64,000 nucleotides of DNA from Denitrovibrio sp. (GTDB taxonomy: Bacteria; Chrysiogenota; Deferribacteres; Deferribacterales; Geovibrionaceae). The notes beneath the pieces were generated by a model that saw only the letters and a program-made list of their open reading frames with translations, had not been told where the DNA came from and made no database searches. The stretch is taken from positions 346,372 through 410,371 of the forward strand of contig PKTN01000004.1 in assembly GCA_002869185.1 (NCBI GenBank), read 5' to 3'. This document shows positions 1-9,580 of the stretch, one piece after another; the stretch's first letter is position 1; each line of letters opens with the position of its first letter. The position numbers and the translations under genes were made by a program.

Positions 1-172
1 TATGAACATCAACACCACCGTGGAGGACAAAAAGCCCTGAAGCATCTATGACCTCTGCATCAGACTTGATGTGAGGTGCGATATCTTTAATTATTCCATC
101 GTCAATAAGTATATCCCCTTTGAATGTTTTCTCAGGAGTTACTATTTTGCCGTTTTTTACTAACCTTTTCAT
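1..172 (-). CDS. Dihydropyrimidinase/hydantoinase-like amidohydrolase, N-terminal fragment cut by the window edge
   Basis: Only the first ~57 codons are inside the window. The N-terminus reads MKRLVKNGKIVTPEKTFKGD, followed by ILIDDGIIKDIA and FVLHGGVDVH. This is the usual beginning of cyclic amidohydrolases of the hydantoinase/dihydropyrimidinase group: a small beta domain, then the first metal-binding segment of type GGxDxH. In selenium-linked purine clusters this place is taken by HyuA-type enzymes that open a cyclic ureide. The ATG lies 3 nt beyond the ssnA stop, so it is the sixth gene of the leftward operon. The rest, including the metal-binding carboxylated Lys region, cannot be seen. 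Family call is good; substrate is inferred from neighbours. Confidence 0.8.
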   Translation of the reverse strand, partial: MKRLVKNGKIVTPEKTFKGDILIDDGIIKDIAPHIKSDAEVIDASGLFVLHGGVDVH

Positions 173-175
173 ATG

Positions 176-1429
176 TTATTTCATTTTATCCCAGAGCCTA
201 TTGCCCATTTCTCGAGCATAGCTTGTTATATCTGTTTCATTAGCTTTAGTGAGTAGTCCGTCTTTAACGATGATCTCTCCATTTGATATGACTGTGCTCA
301 CATGTGATGAGTCCAGACCATAAATGAAGTGACCTATAAAGTTATCTGAAGTGACCTCAGTAGGTGAGTTATAGTCTAATACCACGAGGTTGTTATCACC
401 ATCACCTTTGAAACCACTTTCAGCGATATATTTATGTATGTTTCTGAATCTGTTATAAGCGCCATCCATCCCAAGACCTTCCACAGCTTGACCAGCTAGG
501 AATGCTGCCTTAGCACTTCGGAGCATGTCTGAGTGCATTCCGTCAGTCCCTAGCATAACTTTATCAGTAATCTGATTATAGTTAGCCTGACCTACATTGT
601 TGTTTTGGTTGCTTTCTATATTTTCTACAATCCATCTTCCAGAACCTCTTACAATACCACACTCGATCTTGTCGAGATGTACGCAGTGAATGAGAATTGT
701 TTGTGCCAGCTCCATAGCCCCAGCATCATTGAGTCTCTGCACAACACGCTTACCATGATCTTTTACGCAAGCTTCCTGATCTGCCATAGCTTCTGCTGTG
801 TGAACGTGTAGACCTGTGTTGAATTTATTAGCTAGCTCTACTGATTGTTTTAATAATGTACTACCTACAGTGAATGATGCGTGGAGTCCTATGTGCCCCT
901 GACCTCCAGCAGAAAGAAATCTTTCGTGCTCATCAAGCCCTGCTTGGGCTATGTCTTGACCGTCTCTGTCTGATAGCTCATAGCATAGTAGGTGGGATAT
1001 CCCAATCTTGTCAAAGGCGTCAGCTATAATGGATAAAGAGCCTTCCACTGCGAATGGGGAAGCGTGGTGATCTATGACAAACGTGACGCCATTTTTTGCA
1101 CAATACATAGCTGATGCTAGCGCACTAGCTTCTATCATGTCACGGTCTAGACATTTGTCTAGTGTCCACCAAATGTATGTAAGTATTTCGTTAAAATTCT
1201 CAGGAATCTTTTTTGGTGCTGGCATACCGCGAGCGAGGGTAGAGTATATGTGGTGATGACCACAACAGAATGATTTAGTTACTAGCTTCCCTTTACAGTC
1301 AAAAACTTCTGCATCAGTTGGAATATCGTCAACGAAGTTCATATCGTTTGACGTAACTTTTATATTTGTCTTAGTTATGGCAAATGTTTGCCAATCAATG
1401 AAAGTCGCATTTTTAAGATAAAGTGCCAT
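176..1429 (-). CDS. ssnA: SsnA-type putative aminohydrolase
   Basis: A 417-residue amidohydrolase-superfamily protein of the SsnA/chlorohydrolase-like group. A His cluster CCGHHHIYS (residues ~56-63) stands where the family has its metal-binding HxH; further metal and catalytic positions are visible in HVHTAEA (~210), LIHCVHLD (~249) and LGTDGMHSD (~295). SsnA genes are recurrent members of purine/urate clusters with ygeW, ygeY and XDH; the exact reaction is not settled, and deamination or ring hydrolysis of a purine breakdown product is the usual proposal. AAGGAAG six bases before the ATG supports the start. The gene begins 14 nt after the XDH stop and ends 3 nt before the hydantoinase ATG, so it is clearly co-transcribed. 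It is probably cytoplasmic, as no signal peptide is seen. Confidence 0.88.
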   Translation of the reverse strand: MALYLKNATFIDWQTFAITKTNIKVTSNDMNFVDDIPTDAEVFDCKGKLVTKSFCCGHHHIYSTLARGMPAPKKIPENFNEILTYIWWTLDKCLDRDMIEASALASAMYCAKNGVTFVIDHHASPFAVEGSLSIIADAFDKIGISHLLCYELSDRDGQDIAQAGLDEHERFLSAGGQGHIGLHASFTVGSTLLKQSVELANKFNTGLHVHTAEAMADQEACVKDHGKRVVQRLNDAGAMELAQTILIHCVHLDKIECGIVRGSGRWIVENIESNQNNNVGQANYNQITDKVMLGTDGMHSDMLRSAKAAFLAGQAVEGLGMDGAYNRFRNIHKYIAESGFKGDGDNNLVVLDYNSPTEVTSDNFIGHFIYGLDSSHVSTVISNGEIIVKDGLLTKANETDITSYAREMGNRLWDKMK

Positions 1430-1443
1430 ATTACACTTCCTTG

Positions 1444-3993
1444 TTATAATTTTACTGGGTCAACTGGTAACTTAATACGCTTCTTACCGTCAAATTTACT
1501 GAAAGCCCCAGCCACAGCCGCCGCCGTAGGTATACAGCATATTTCACCAACACCCTTCGCACCAAATGGTGCATCTTCGTCGAATATTTCGATGGTCTTA
1601 ACTTCAATTTCGGGTACGTCCGTTGAACGGAGTAGTCCGATCCGACCGTATCTGCCATCGACTATCTTTCCTCTATTCAGTATTAGGTTTTCGCTGAGAG
1701 CATATCCAAGACCCATGACAACGCCACCCTCTATCTGACCTTCGAACAGCTTCCTGTTTACAACTGTTCCGCTATCGTGTGCGGCAGTAACTTTGGTGAT
1801 AGCACCTTCGTCATCGAGTATAACTAACTGTGTAGCGTAACTATATGCGAAATGGCTGATAATGTCACCATCACTACCTGGAGGCATTGTCCAGTCACAT
1901 AGGTATGACCCTTCATATATCTTTCCAGCTAGCTCTTTCAAGCTGTTTGTCTGAAGATCTTCCTTTAAACCAGCCGCTGCATTTAATAGTGCTTTGCCAA
2001 CCAGAAAAGTTCCACGGCTAGCTGTTGTGCTTCCACCCTTAGTTTCGTAGCGTGTCTCCACAACAACTTCTATCTTGGAGGCATCATCAAGACCTAGATA
2101 TTCGCAGAGCATCTGCTGGGCTATTGTGTCAACACCTTGCCCCATCTCGCTCCAACCATGATATATTCTTATGTGTTCATTTGTTAATATTTCTATTTTT
2201 GTTTGGCTAAGCTCAGGGATACCATTCCCAATTCCTCAGTTTTTTATGCCGCATGCTATGCCTACGTTCTTACTATTATTGTATTCTTCTCTGACTAGTT
2301 CTAGTGTTTTCTTTAGCCCTATCTCTTTGCGTATCTTGTGCCCACTTGTAGTTTTGAGCCCAGGTTCAAGTGCGTTTTTATACCTTATCTCCCAACGGTC
2401 AAAGCCAGTCTTTTCGCAGAGCTGATCGATGAGCCCTTCTATAGCGAATGTAACTTGGTTCACCCCGAAGCCACGCATAGCTCCAGCTACTAGGTTATTC
2501 GTGTATACTGCTTTTGACTGAACATCTATATTTGGTATAAAGTATGCTCCGCCAGCATGTGTAGCAGCACGCTCCATAACAGGACCACCAGCAGATGCAT
2601 ATGCGCCAGTGTCGCCTATTATGCGTGCATAAAGCCCAGTGAATTTACCGTCCTTATCGCATCCGAGTTTATAATCTAAGATCATAGGATGTCTTTTTGC
2701 GTGCATTCTTACTGATTCTTCTCTTGTTAGTGTTAATTTTACAGGTCTTTTAAGGTAGTAGGCACCAAGAGCGGCATGCCCCTGTGCTATTAGGTCTTCT
2801 TTACCGCCGAATGCTCCACCTGATGGAACAAGTTTTACGTTAACCTGATCTATAGGTATTCCTAGTAGTTCGGATAGCTGATGTCTGTCTTCGTATATAC
2901 CTTGTCCCTGCGAATAGACAGTCATGATACCATCTTCGTATCTGGCTAGGCTACTTTCTACCTCTAAAAAGGCGTGTTCAATCAGCTGAGTTTCAAAAGT
3001 GTTTGATACGACGTATTCTGATTTTGCAAAAACGTCTGATACAGGTTCGCCGTAGCAAATGTTTGTCTCTTTGAGCAGGTTGCCACCTTCGTGGATTTTT
3101 ATATCGCTCTTTTCCGCAAGTCTCATATCTGTGAGAGGTTCAAGAACTTCGTAGTCGACGTCTATTAGTTTTGCTGCCTTTCTTGCAGTGAGCATCCCGT
3201 CAGCTATAACGCAGGCTACAACATCGCCTACATATCTAGTGGTTTCGCCCTCTGCAATGTATGCGTCCCAGTCTTTTGTTATCATGCCTATGCGGCGTTT
3301 GCCCGGTACGTCTTTATATGTGAGAACTTTGATAACACCTTCTACAGCTTCTGCTCTAGAGGTGTCTATCTTTAAAATTTTTGCTCTTGGGTGTTCAGAG
3401 AATGCGAGTGACCCGAAGATCATCTCTGGGAAGTGCATCCCGTCAGCGAATAGTGGACCGCCAACAGCTCTTTCGTATGCCTGATATTTTGGCGAGGATT
3501 GACCCATGCCACTAGACTCAAACTTAATCTGTGCTCCTTCCCTTAGCTTCTCAGCCGCTAGAAGTATAGCATCGACTATCTTAACGTAGCCTGTGCACCT
3601 ACAAATGTGTGCTCTGACTGCTCTTGTTGCTTCGTCACGTGTTGGGTTAGGGTTTGTTGAAAGAAGGTGCTTAGTCCTAGTGAGCATACCTGGTGAGCAA
3701 AACCCACACTGGACAGCACCAGACGCAACGAACGCCTCACCGAGAGTCTTTTTCAACTCCGCAGGGAAGCCTTCGATGGTTACTATATTTTTGCCTTGCA
3801 TGTCTGCCATCTTTTGCCTACATGCAAGTTTCGCTTTTCCGTCTATTTCAACCAAACAGGCTCCACATGATCCCTCGCCAGAACAGCCGTCCTTGACGCT
3901 TGATAAACGCTCGGTATATCTCAGCCATCTGAGTAGTGAGACTTCTTGCCCGTCATAGTTTACTTCTGTACCATTCAGTCTGAAATTTATCAT
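1444..3993 (-). CDS. Selenium-dependent xanthine dehydrogenase-type molybdenum hydroxylase with in-frame TGA (candidate selenocysteine)
   Basis: Read through one TGA (2236-2238) this is a single 849-residue fused molybdenum hydroxylase, the length expected for the Se-dependent XDH family (TIGR03311-like). Domains: plant-type [2Fe-2S] (C37, C43, C46, C58), second [2Fe-2S] (C96, C99, C131, C133), then the Mo-cofactor domains with GGAFGGKED, the active-site loop GAMRGFG (R507), EMGQG (616-620) and GVGE (catalytic Glu ~817). The TGA is codon 586 in the loop GIKN-x-GIGNG. By hand alignment to bovine xanthine oxidase it lies four residues before Phe1009, which sandwiches the substrate. Both halves are in the same frame with no indel and all key motifs are intact. 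The yqeB and xdhC-like genes nearby fit a selenium-dependent Mo hydroxylase. Alternative: a nonsense mutation, since three other genes here also have in-frame stops. Role: hydroxylation of hypoxanthine/xanthine-type purines, or the reverse reaction. Confidence 0.8.
2216..2238 (-). promoter_or_regulatory. In-frame TGA followed by a short SECIS-like hairpin
   Basis: On the coding (minus) strand the TGA is followed after 6 nt by GGGA-AUGGUA-UCCC, a 4-bp stem with a six-base loop carrying GGU. Bacterial SECIS elements lie directly downstream of the UGA and need a G-containing apical loop. Here the loop begins only 10 nt past the UGA, nearer than the 16 nt or more commonly quoted, and the lower stem is poor. 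It is suggestive rather than proof of a SECIS. Confidence 0.35.
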
Positions 3994-4008
3994 ACTAATA
4001 AGATACCC

Positions 4009-5205
4009 TTAGAATATTCTTTTGTCAGCTCTATTAAGAAGTCCTTGTAGTGTGTCTGCTGGGTTCTTGAACTTACTCATGAATATCATAGCTGCGATGA
4101 TGTATGGTTTGAAGCTTGCCTCTTTGTAGAGTGGCACTCTGTATCTATCGAAAACAGATGCAGCAACTTCGCCCTCTTTACAAGAAACGCCAGTGATGTC
4201 GGCAGGGAGGCAGTGCATATAGAGTGCTTTACCTTCTCTTGTAGAAGCCATAAGCTCCTCTGTGCATTCCCAGTCTTTGTGTTTAGCGTTTTGTGCAAGG
4301 AGTTCTTTCTCGAGTTTATCTATACCTTCGAAATCATTTTTACCATAAAGATCTGTACGTTTTTCCATAGCCGCAAATGGTGCCCAGCTTTTTGGATACA
4401 CTATATAAGCATCTGCGAAAGCTTCTGCCATGTTGTTAGTCTTAGTGAATGAACCACCTGAGTTTTCTGCGTTTACGCTAGCTATCTTTTCGATATCTGG
4501 CATAACTTCGTAGCCTTCTGGATGAGCAAGTGTTACGTCCATACCGAAACGAGTTAGTAGACCAATAATCCCCTGTGGAACTGAGAGTGGCTTACCATAT
4601 GATGGAGAGTATGCCCATGTCATAGCGAGCTTTTTACCTGCAAGGTTCTGTATACCACCAAGTTGCTCAATGATGTGCATAGCGTCAGCCATAGATTGTG
4701 TTGGGTGGTCAACGTCACATTGGAGATTGACGAGAGTAGGGCGTTGCTCAAGAACACCTTCCTGATGTCCAACCTCTACAGATTGTGCTACCTCTTTCAT
4801 ATATTCGTGACCCTTGCCTATGTACATGTCATCTCTGATACCGATGATGTCAGCCATAAAAGAGACCATGTTTGCTGTCTCTCTCACTGTCTCACCGTGT
4901 GCTATCTGAGATTTGCCTTCATCAAGGTCTTGAACATTAAGCCCAAGCATATTGCATGCACTTGAGAAGCTGAAACGTGTTCTTGTAGAATTATCTCTGA
5001 ATATTGATATACCAAGCCCAGAGTCGAATACTTTAGTTGAGATGTTATCTTTTCTCATATCTTTAAGTATCTCAGCCACTGTAAAAACAGCGTCTATTTC
5101 GTGGTCTGTCTTGTCCCATGTATGGAGGAAATCGTTAAGGTACATCCCCTCTGTGTTTAAAAGGCTTAGTTCTTTTATTAGTTCTTCTGTGCGTATTTTA
5201 CTCAT
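4009..5205 (-). CDS. ygeW: Knotted carbamoyltransferase YgeW
   Basis: A 398-residue member of the aspartate/ornithine carbamoyltransferase superfamily. The carbamoyl-phosphate loop FRDNSTRTR is at residues 69-77, the DVDHPTQ motif near 165 and HCLPADITG near 333; FRDNSTRTR in place of the STRTR-only context of OTC is typical of YgeW. The natural substrate of YgeW is unknown. In purine clusters it is thought to phosphorolyse a carbamoylated (ureido) intermediate to carbamoyl phosphate, which the adjacent carbamate kinase can turn into ATP, CO2 and NH3. AAGGAGC eight bases before the ATG fixes the start. It follows carbamate kinase after a 93-nt gap, the largest in the operon, and its stop is 15 nt before the XDH start. 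Confidence 0.92.
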   Translation of the reverse strand: MSKIRTEELIKELSLLNTEGMYLNDFLHTWDKTDHEIDAVFTVAEILKDMRKDNISTKVFDSGLGISIFRDNSTRTRFSFSSACNMLGLNVQDLDEGKSQIAHGETVRETANMVSFMADIIGIRDDMYIGKGHEYMKEVAQSVEVGHQEGVLEQRPTLVNLQCDVDHPTQSMADAMHIIEQLGGIQNLAGKKLAMTWAYSPSYGKPLSVPQGIIGLLTRFGMDVTLAHPEGYEVMPDIEKIASVNAENSGGSFTKTNNMAEAFADAYIVYPKSWAPFAAMEKRTDLYGKNDFEGIDKLEKELLAQNAKHKDWECTEELMASTREGKALYMHCLPADITGVSCKEGEVAASVFDRYRVPLYKEASFKPYIIAAMIFMSKFKNPADTLQGLLNRADKRIF

Positions 5206-5298
5206 ATTTTATAGCTCCTTAGTTATGTTTATATATTTTGTGCTTATTGCCTAAGAATAGTTATCCTCAGGGGTATTCTGTAAGTTTAATACCTGTCG

Positions 5299-6246
5299 CT
5301 ATTTGGTTATTATAGTTCCAGTTTTATGCTCTATAGCATCTTTTAGATCTTCTGGTGCGGTGATTATAACCTCTTCACCACCAGCCTCGATAAAGTCTAT
5401 AGCCGCTTCGATCTTAGGAAGCATACTACCCGGAGCAAAGTGCCCCTCGGATGCGTACTGCTTGATCTCAGCCAGTGTAACCTTCTCTAGCTTTTTCTCG
5501 TTAGGCTTGCCAAAGTTTATAAAAACATGACTAACACCAGTCGAGATTATGAACTGCTTAGCGTTTATCTTCTCTGCTAGCATAGCTGATGCTCGGTCTT
5601 TGTCTATCACAGCATCCACAGCCTTGTATCCATCGTCAGTTTTAATAACTGGGATACCGCCTCCACCACATGCTATTACGACATAATCTTTATCTACCAA
5701 GTCCCTAATAGGGTTCAACTCAACTATCTCTTTAGGGATTGGAGATGGCACAACCCTGCGAAACCCACGACCAGAATCTTCCATGTAATGCCAAGTAGGG
5801 TTTTTGGCTTTTAACTCTTTCATCTGCTCTTCAGTGAAGAATGAGCCGATAGGTTTAGATGGATTTTGAAAGAGTTCATCATTTTCGTCTACTATGACCC
5901 TAGTGATGATGGTTGCCGACTGATCTTTCATGCCACGTCTATGAAGTTCGTTCTCAAGAGCTATCTGAAGCTGAAAGCCTATAGCCCCTTGAGTGTCTGC
6001 GACACAGCTAGATAGAGGAACCTGATGGATACCAGCAGCCTCGTGTGAAACAGCAGAGCGTCTTAGGATAAAGCCGACTTGTGGACCATTACCATGAACT
6101 ATGACAAGCCTGCTACCAGCTTCTACTATGTCAGCTAGATGCTTGCAAGTCACTATGACAGTCTCGTACTGATCTTCGACAGATTTATGAGCTTCGTCTT
6201 TAATAAGCGAGTTACCGCCTATAGCGACTACAACCGTCTCTTTCAT
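5299..6246 (-). CDS. arcC: Carbamate kinase
   Basis: A 315-residue amino-acid-kinase-fold protein beginning MKETVVVAIGGNSLI with the glycine-rich ATP loop, then IVHGNGPQVG and ACGGGGIPV, all standard for carbamate kinases, at full family length. It makes ATP from carbamoyl phosphate and ADP, so it is the energy-conserving step of this operon if YgeW supplies carbamoyl phosphate. AGGAG stands five bases before the ATG, and the gene begins 8 nt after the ygeY stop. No arginine deiminase gene is present, so the arginine deiminase pathway is not the likely context; this is the YqeA-type paralogue of purine clusters. Cytoplasmic. Confidence 0.94.
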   Translation of the reverse strand: MKETVVVAIGGNSLIKDEAHKSVEDQYETVIVTCKHLADIVEAGSRLVIVHGNGPQVGFILRRSAVSHEAAGIHQVPLSSCVADTQGAIGFQLQIALENELHRRGMKDQSATIITRVIVDENDELFQNPSKPIGSFFTEEQMKELKAKNPTWHYMEDSGRGFRRVVPSPIPKEIVELNPIRDLVDKDYVVIACGGGGIPVIKTDDGYKAVDAVIDKDRASAMLAEKINAKQFIISTGVSHVFINFGKPNEKKLEKVTLAEIKQYASEGHFAPGSMLPKIEAAIDFIEAGGEEVIITAPEDLKDAIEHKTGTIITK

Positions 6247-6254
6247 ATATTCTC

Positions 6255-7454
6255 CTATTTACTAAGGTAGACCTTAGGGAGTGCGGCATACATAGCGGCA
6301 CATGTTACTAGGTCTTGTTTCCATGTGATCTCGTTTGGTGCGTGAGCTTGTGCCTCTGCTCCAGGACCGAAACCTATTGTTGGTATATCAAACATACCTG
6401 TGATGGATACTCCGTTAGTAGAGAATGTCCATTTGTCTATTCTTGGTGCTTTGTTGAAAAGTTTTTCGTATGCCTCAGCTACAGACTGGCAAGCTACGTG
6501 GTCTTCCTCTACAACCCATGAAGGGAAGTAGCAATCTGTAGGATAAACGAGACCTGTGTATGCAGGTGTGTCGTATACGTACATTTCAACTTTTGCATTT
6601 GCTTTTTTTACTGATGGAAGCTCTAGTATCTGGTTTATTGCATAATCTTTATCTTCGCCCTTAGTAAGTCTGCGGTCGATGGATATAGAGCACCCATCAG
6701 CTACTGCACATCTTGAAGGGGATGAATGGAAAATCTGTGAAACAGTTAGTGAGCCTTTTCCGAGAAAATCATCAGTGATGAGTTTAGTGTGAAGCTCTTC
6801 GAGTTCTTGTAGGATAGGAGCCATTTTGAATATTGCGTTATCGCCACGCTCAGGAGCAGAACCGTGACAGCTTATTCCGCTTGTTGTCACCTTGATCTCC
6901 ATACGTCCACGCTGTCCTCTATATATACCGCCATCTGTTGGCTCAGTAGAGATAACGAATTCTGGCTTAAGACCCATTTCGTTAACTATGTACTGCCAGC
7001 AGAGACCGTCACAATCTTCCTCTTGTACAGAACCGACCATTACGAGTGTATAATCATCCTCAAGCCCGAGGTCTTTTATGATTTTACCTGCGTATACCAT
7101 AGAAGCCATTCCGCCCTCTTGGTCGCTTGTTCCTCTACCACCGATCTTTTCGTCATCTTCGAAGCCTTTGTACGGATCGAATTCCCAGTTGTCCATGTTA
7201 CCAACGCCAACTGTATCTATATGTGCGTCATATGCTATTAGTCTTTTACCGTGTCCGATAGTTCCGTGGATGTTACCCATTGGGTCTATCTCCACCTTGT
7301 CGAATCCAACTTTTTCCATCTCTTCTTTGATACGGAGAACAACCCTCTTCTCGTCACAGCTTTCACTTGGGATAGCTACCATGTCCCTGAGGAATTTTGT
7401 CATGTCCGCTTTGTACTCTTCTGCTTTTTCTAAAATTTTCTGGAAATCCTGCAT
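6255..7454 (-). CDS. ygeY: YgeY family selenium metabolism-linked hydrolase (M20 metallohydrolase)
   Basis: A 399-residue M20/ArgE/DapE-type zinc hydrolase. Metal and catalytic motifs are visible: [10 protein letters not shown] (~75-84), [11 protein letters not shown] (~108), QEED (~145) and the dimerisation-domain [11 protein letters not shown] (~197). The family (TIGR03526-like) occurs only in selenium/purine gene neighbourhoods and is proposed to remove a carbamoyl or amide group from an acyclic purine breakdown product; substrate not proven. It is first in the leftward operon. A strong RBS, AGGAGG nine bases before the ATG, sets the start. Transcription begins in the 242-bp gap shared with the divergent regulator. 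Confidence 0.92.
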   Translation of the reverse strand: MQDFQKILEKAEEYKADMTKFLRDMVAIPSESCDEKRVVLRIKEEMEKVGFDKVEIDPMGNIHGTIGHGKRLIAYDAHIDTVGVGNMDNWEFDPYKGFEDDEKIGGRGTSDQEGGMASMVYAGKIIKDLGLEDDYTLVMVGSVQEEDCDGLCWQYIVNEMGLKPEFVISTEPTDGGIYRGQRGRMEIKVTTSGISCHGSAPERGDNAIFKMAPILQELEELHTKLITDDFLGKGSLTVSQIFHSSPSRCAVADGCSISIDRRLTKGEDKDYAINQILELPSVKKANAKVEMYVYDTPAYTGLVYPTDCYFPSWVVEEDHVACQSVAEAYEKLFNKAPRIDKWTFSTNGVSITGMFDIPTIGFGPGAEAQAHAPNEITWKQDLVTCAAMYAALPKVYLSK

Positions 7455-7696
7455 TATTGATTGCCTCCTGATGTATATGTGTGTCTTAATTTATTAGAAT
7501 TGGTATTGTGCCACTCTATTTCTATACTCCTAAACTACACAATTTATTTTATATCGTCAATAAAATTTGTGTAACATGAATATTATTGTTGATTTTATAA
7601 AATATTTTTTATATCGTAATATTATAGTAGTAGATTTAAAAAGCATCTCGTCTCAGATGAGAAGATGAAAGTCACTATAGAATTGAAGGTAGAAAA
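7455..7696 (-). promoter_or_regulatory. Divergent control region between ygeY operon and the YheO-type regulator
   Basis: AT-rich 242 bp. The 11-mer TTTTATATCGT occurs twice, at 7547-7557 and 7607-7617, exactly 60 bp apart. Read on the minus strand it is ACGATATAAAA, the same -10-like block found in the tRNA-Gly/Cys promoter at 35387-35392, so both copies could be -10 boxes toward ygeY. Repeated spacing also allows operator sites. Start sites cannot be fixed by eye. Confidence 0.4.
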
Positions 7697-8383
7697 ATGA
7701 AGAAACAAGCTGAACTGGATATTATTAGAGTAGATATGACAAGTGAGGATGAAGCTATCCTTAAGTCGTATAAAGACGCTGTGGATGGAATAGCGGCATT
7801 CTTTGGCAAGCATTGCGAGGTAGCCCTCCATAGTTTGAAAGACCCTGAGCACGCTATAATAAAGATAGTGAATAATCAGCACACCAAAAGGGTTGTAGGC
7901 GGGGCACTTTCTGAGCATGGACTTCAAACACTGCTAGATTTTCAGAAGAGTGGTAAGCAGGATTTTACCATCTATACTACTTCCGCTGCGAATGGTGAGC
8001 CTATGCGTACCGTTCAAACAGTGATAACTAACGACGGGCGTTCAATAGGTCTACTTGGTATAAATTTTAACATGAGCATACCTCTCGCTGAGTTTATTTC
8101 AGCGTTCAGTCTTTTCCACGAGCCTGTTGCTCCTGTATCAGATAATAAAGATATGATGGTGGCAGACAGTGTTGAAGACCTTATACATAATGCTGTTGGC
8201 GACATGGTAATGGACATCAGCACAAACATAAACATACCTAACCACGAAAAGAATAAATACATAGTCTATGGACTTTATGAGAAAGGTATTTTCGACATAA
8301 AGGGCTCGGTTGTCATGGTGGCTAAAGAGCTAAAATTGTCCAAATACACTATATATGGCTATATCAGAGAGCTAAAGAACTAG
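7697..8383 (+). CDS. YheO/DauR-type PAS and HTH transcriptional regulator
   Basis: A 228-residue protein of the YheO-like family. The N-terminal two thirds (about residues 20-135) is the YheO PAS-like domain: FGKHCEVALHSL, IIKIVNNQHTKRVVGGALSEHG and a glycine-rich core. The C-terminus (about 175-228) has the family helix-turn-helix: VYGLYEKGIFDIKGSV and AKELKLSKYTIYGYIRELK. DauR of this family controls D-arginine use, and the PAS part is believed to sense a small metabolite. It diverges from ygeY across 242 bp and is followed after 9 nt by the first PLP gene, so it most likely controls the purine operon and its own transcript. Direction of control (activator or repressor) is unknown. Confidence 0.85.
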   Translation: MKKQAELDIIRVDMTSEDEAILKSYKDAVDGIAAFFGKHCEVALHSLKDPEHAIIKIVNNQHTKRVVGGALSEHGLQTLLDFQKSGKQDFTIYTTSAANGEPMRTVQTVITNDGRSIGLLGINFNMSIPLAEFISAFSLFHEPVAPVSDNKDMMVADSVEDLIHNAVGDMVMDISTNINIPNHEKNKYIVYGLYEKGIFDIKGSVVMVAKELKLSKYTIYGYIRELKN

Positions 8384-8392
8384 AGGAGATAT

Positions 8393-9568
8393 ATGAAGTT
8401 TTCATACGTTTGCACTGAGTGCGACAAGGTTTTTGATATCAGACAAGAGCTTATGGTCTGCCCTGATTGTTCTGCTAGACAGAAGGCGGACGAGCCTGTC
8501 AGGGGTATATTAGAGGTTAAGCTTGAAGGCGAGGCAGATATAAGTTTCGACGTATTGGATTTATTGCCTGTAGATAAAAAATATTTTGCATCTATACCCG
8601 TGGGGAATACGCCACTTTGGAAGCCAGAAAATATACGTAATCAGACAGGTTTTTCTAACCTATATATAAAGGATGACGGCTTGAACCCGACTTTTTCTTT
8701 TAAAGACAGGGCTTCGTTCCTCGTATCCGCATTTGCAAAGATGCACGGGATAAACGAGATAGTCTTGGCTTCAACAGGTAATGCTGGATCATCTATGGCT
8801 GGAGTTGGCGCTGCTGCTGGACAGGATATTACAATATTTTTACCAGAGACAGCACCTGAGGCGAAACTTGTGCAAGCTATGCAGTATGGTGCAAATGTAT
8901 ATAAGGTGGCTGGTAACTACGATCTAGCCTACGATTTTTCACTTGAATATTCAAAGGTGAAGGGTGGAATGAATAGAAATACTGGCTATAACCCTATGAC
9001 CATCGAAGGGAAGAAGACAGTATCACTTGAGATCACAAAAGAGCTGGGTGAAGCTCCACATTACGTTTTTGTTTCCGCTGGTGATGGTTGCATAGTTGCT
9101 GGTGTTATCAAAGGATTCAAAGACTTGTTACAGCTAGGTGTTATAGACAATATGCCAGTAGTTTACGCTGTTCAGGCAGAGACCAGTGACGCACTTTATA
9201 GAGCGAACGAGACAGGTAGATTTGACGGCAGACCGACACATACGATAGCTGATTCTATATGTGTGGATATCCCTAGAAACGGTTATCACGCACTTAAACT
9301 TATCAATGAGCATGATTGCAGGATAATCCGTGTCTCTGATGATGATATCCTAAGAGCACAGCATGAAATGGCGTCGAAAGCTGGGCTATTTTCTGAGCCA
9401 GCAGGTGCAACAGCATACGCCGGGTTTAAGAGTGAGATGGAGAATTTGAGCAAGGATGCAAAGGTTGTCGTTATCTCAACTGGTAACGGTTTGAAGGATG
9501 TAGTCTCCGCTATGAAAGGGATAAAAGCTCCTGAAAAGAGTATAAAAAATATAAACGAAGTTCTGTAG
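8393..9568 (+). CDS. Threonine synthase-like fold-type II PLP enzyme
   Basis: 391 residues. It starts with a four-Cys knuckle, CTEC and CPDC (C7, C10, C23, C26), as in many archaeal-type threonine synthases, then NPTFSFKDRAS with the PLP lysine K104, the STGNAGSS phosphate/carboxylate loop, and SAGDGCIVAG. The family covers threonine synthase and beta/gamma-eliminating relatives. Its place in the purine cluster, with no other threonine pathway gene nearby, argues for a catabolic ammonia-lyase-type role, perhaps standing in for YgeX (2,3-diaminopropionate ammonia-lyase), which is absent here. That function is inference. Start: AGAGGAG six bases before the ATG. It is co-transcribed with the next PLP gene, 12 nt downstream. 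Confidence 0.82.
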   Translation: MKFSYVCTECDKVFDIRQELMVCPDCSARQKADEPVRGILEVKLEGEADISFDVLDLLPVDKKYFASIPVGNTPLWKPENIRNQTGFSNLYIKDDGLNPTFSFKDRASFLVSAFAKMHGINEIVLASTGNAGSSMAGVGAAAGQDITIFLPETAPEAKLVQAMQYGANVYKVAGNYDLAYDFSLEYSKVKGGMNRNTGYNPMTIEGKKTVSLEITKELGEAPHYVFVSAGDGCIVAGVIKGFKDLLQLGVIDNMPVVYAVQAETSDALYRANETGRFDGRPTHTIADSICVDIPRNGYHALKLINEHDCRIIRVSDDDILRAQHEMASKAGLFSEPAGATAYAGFKSEMENLSKDAKVVVISTGNGLKDVVSAMKGIKAPEKSIKNINEVL

Positions 9569-9580
9569 GAGGAACTAAAA

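Noticed and set aside
7498..7520. Sigma-54-like TGGCAC on the minus strand upstream of ygeY
   Set aside because: The -24 half TGGCAC is followed by AATACCAATT; the required TTGC of the -12 element is missing.
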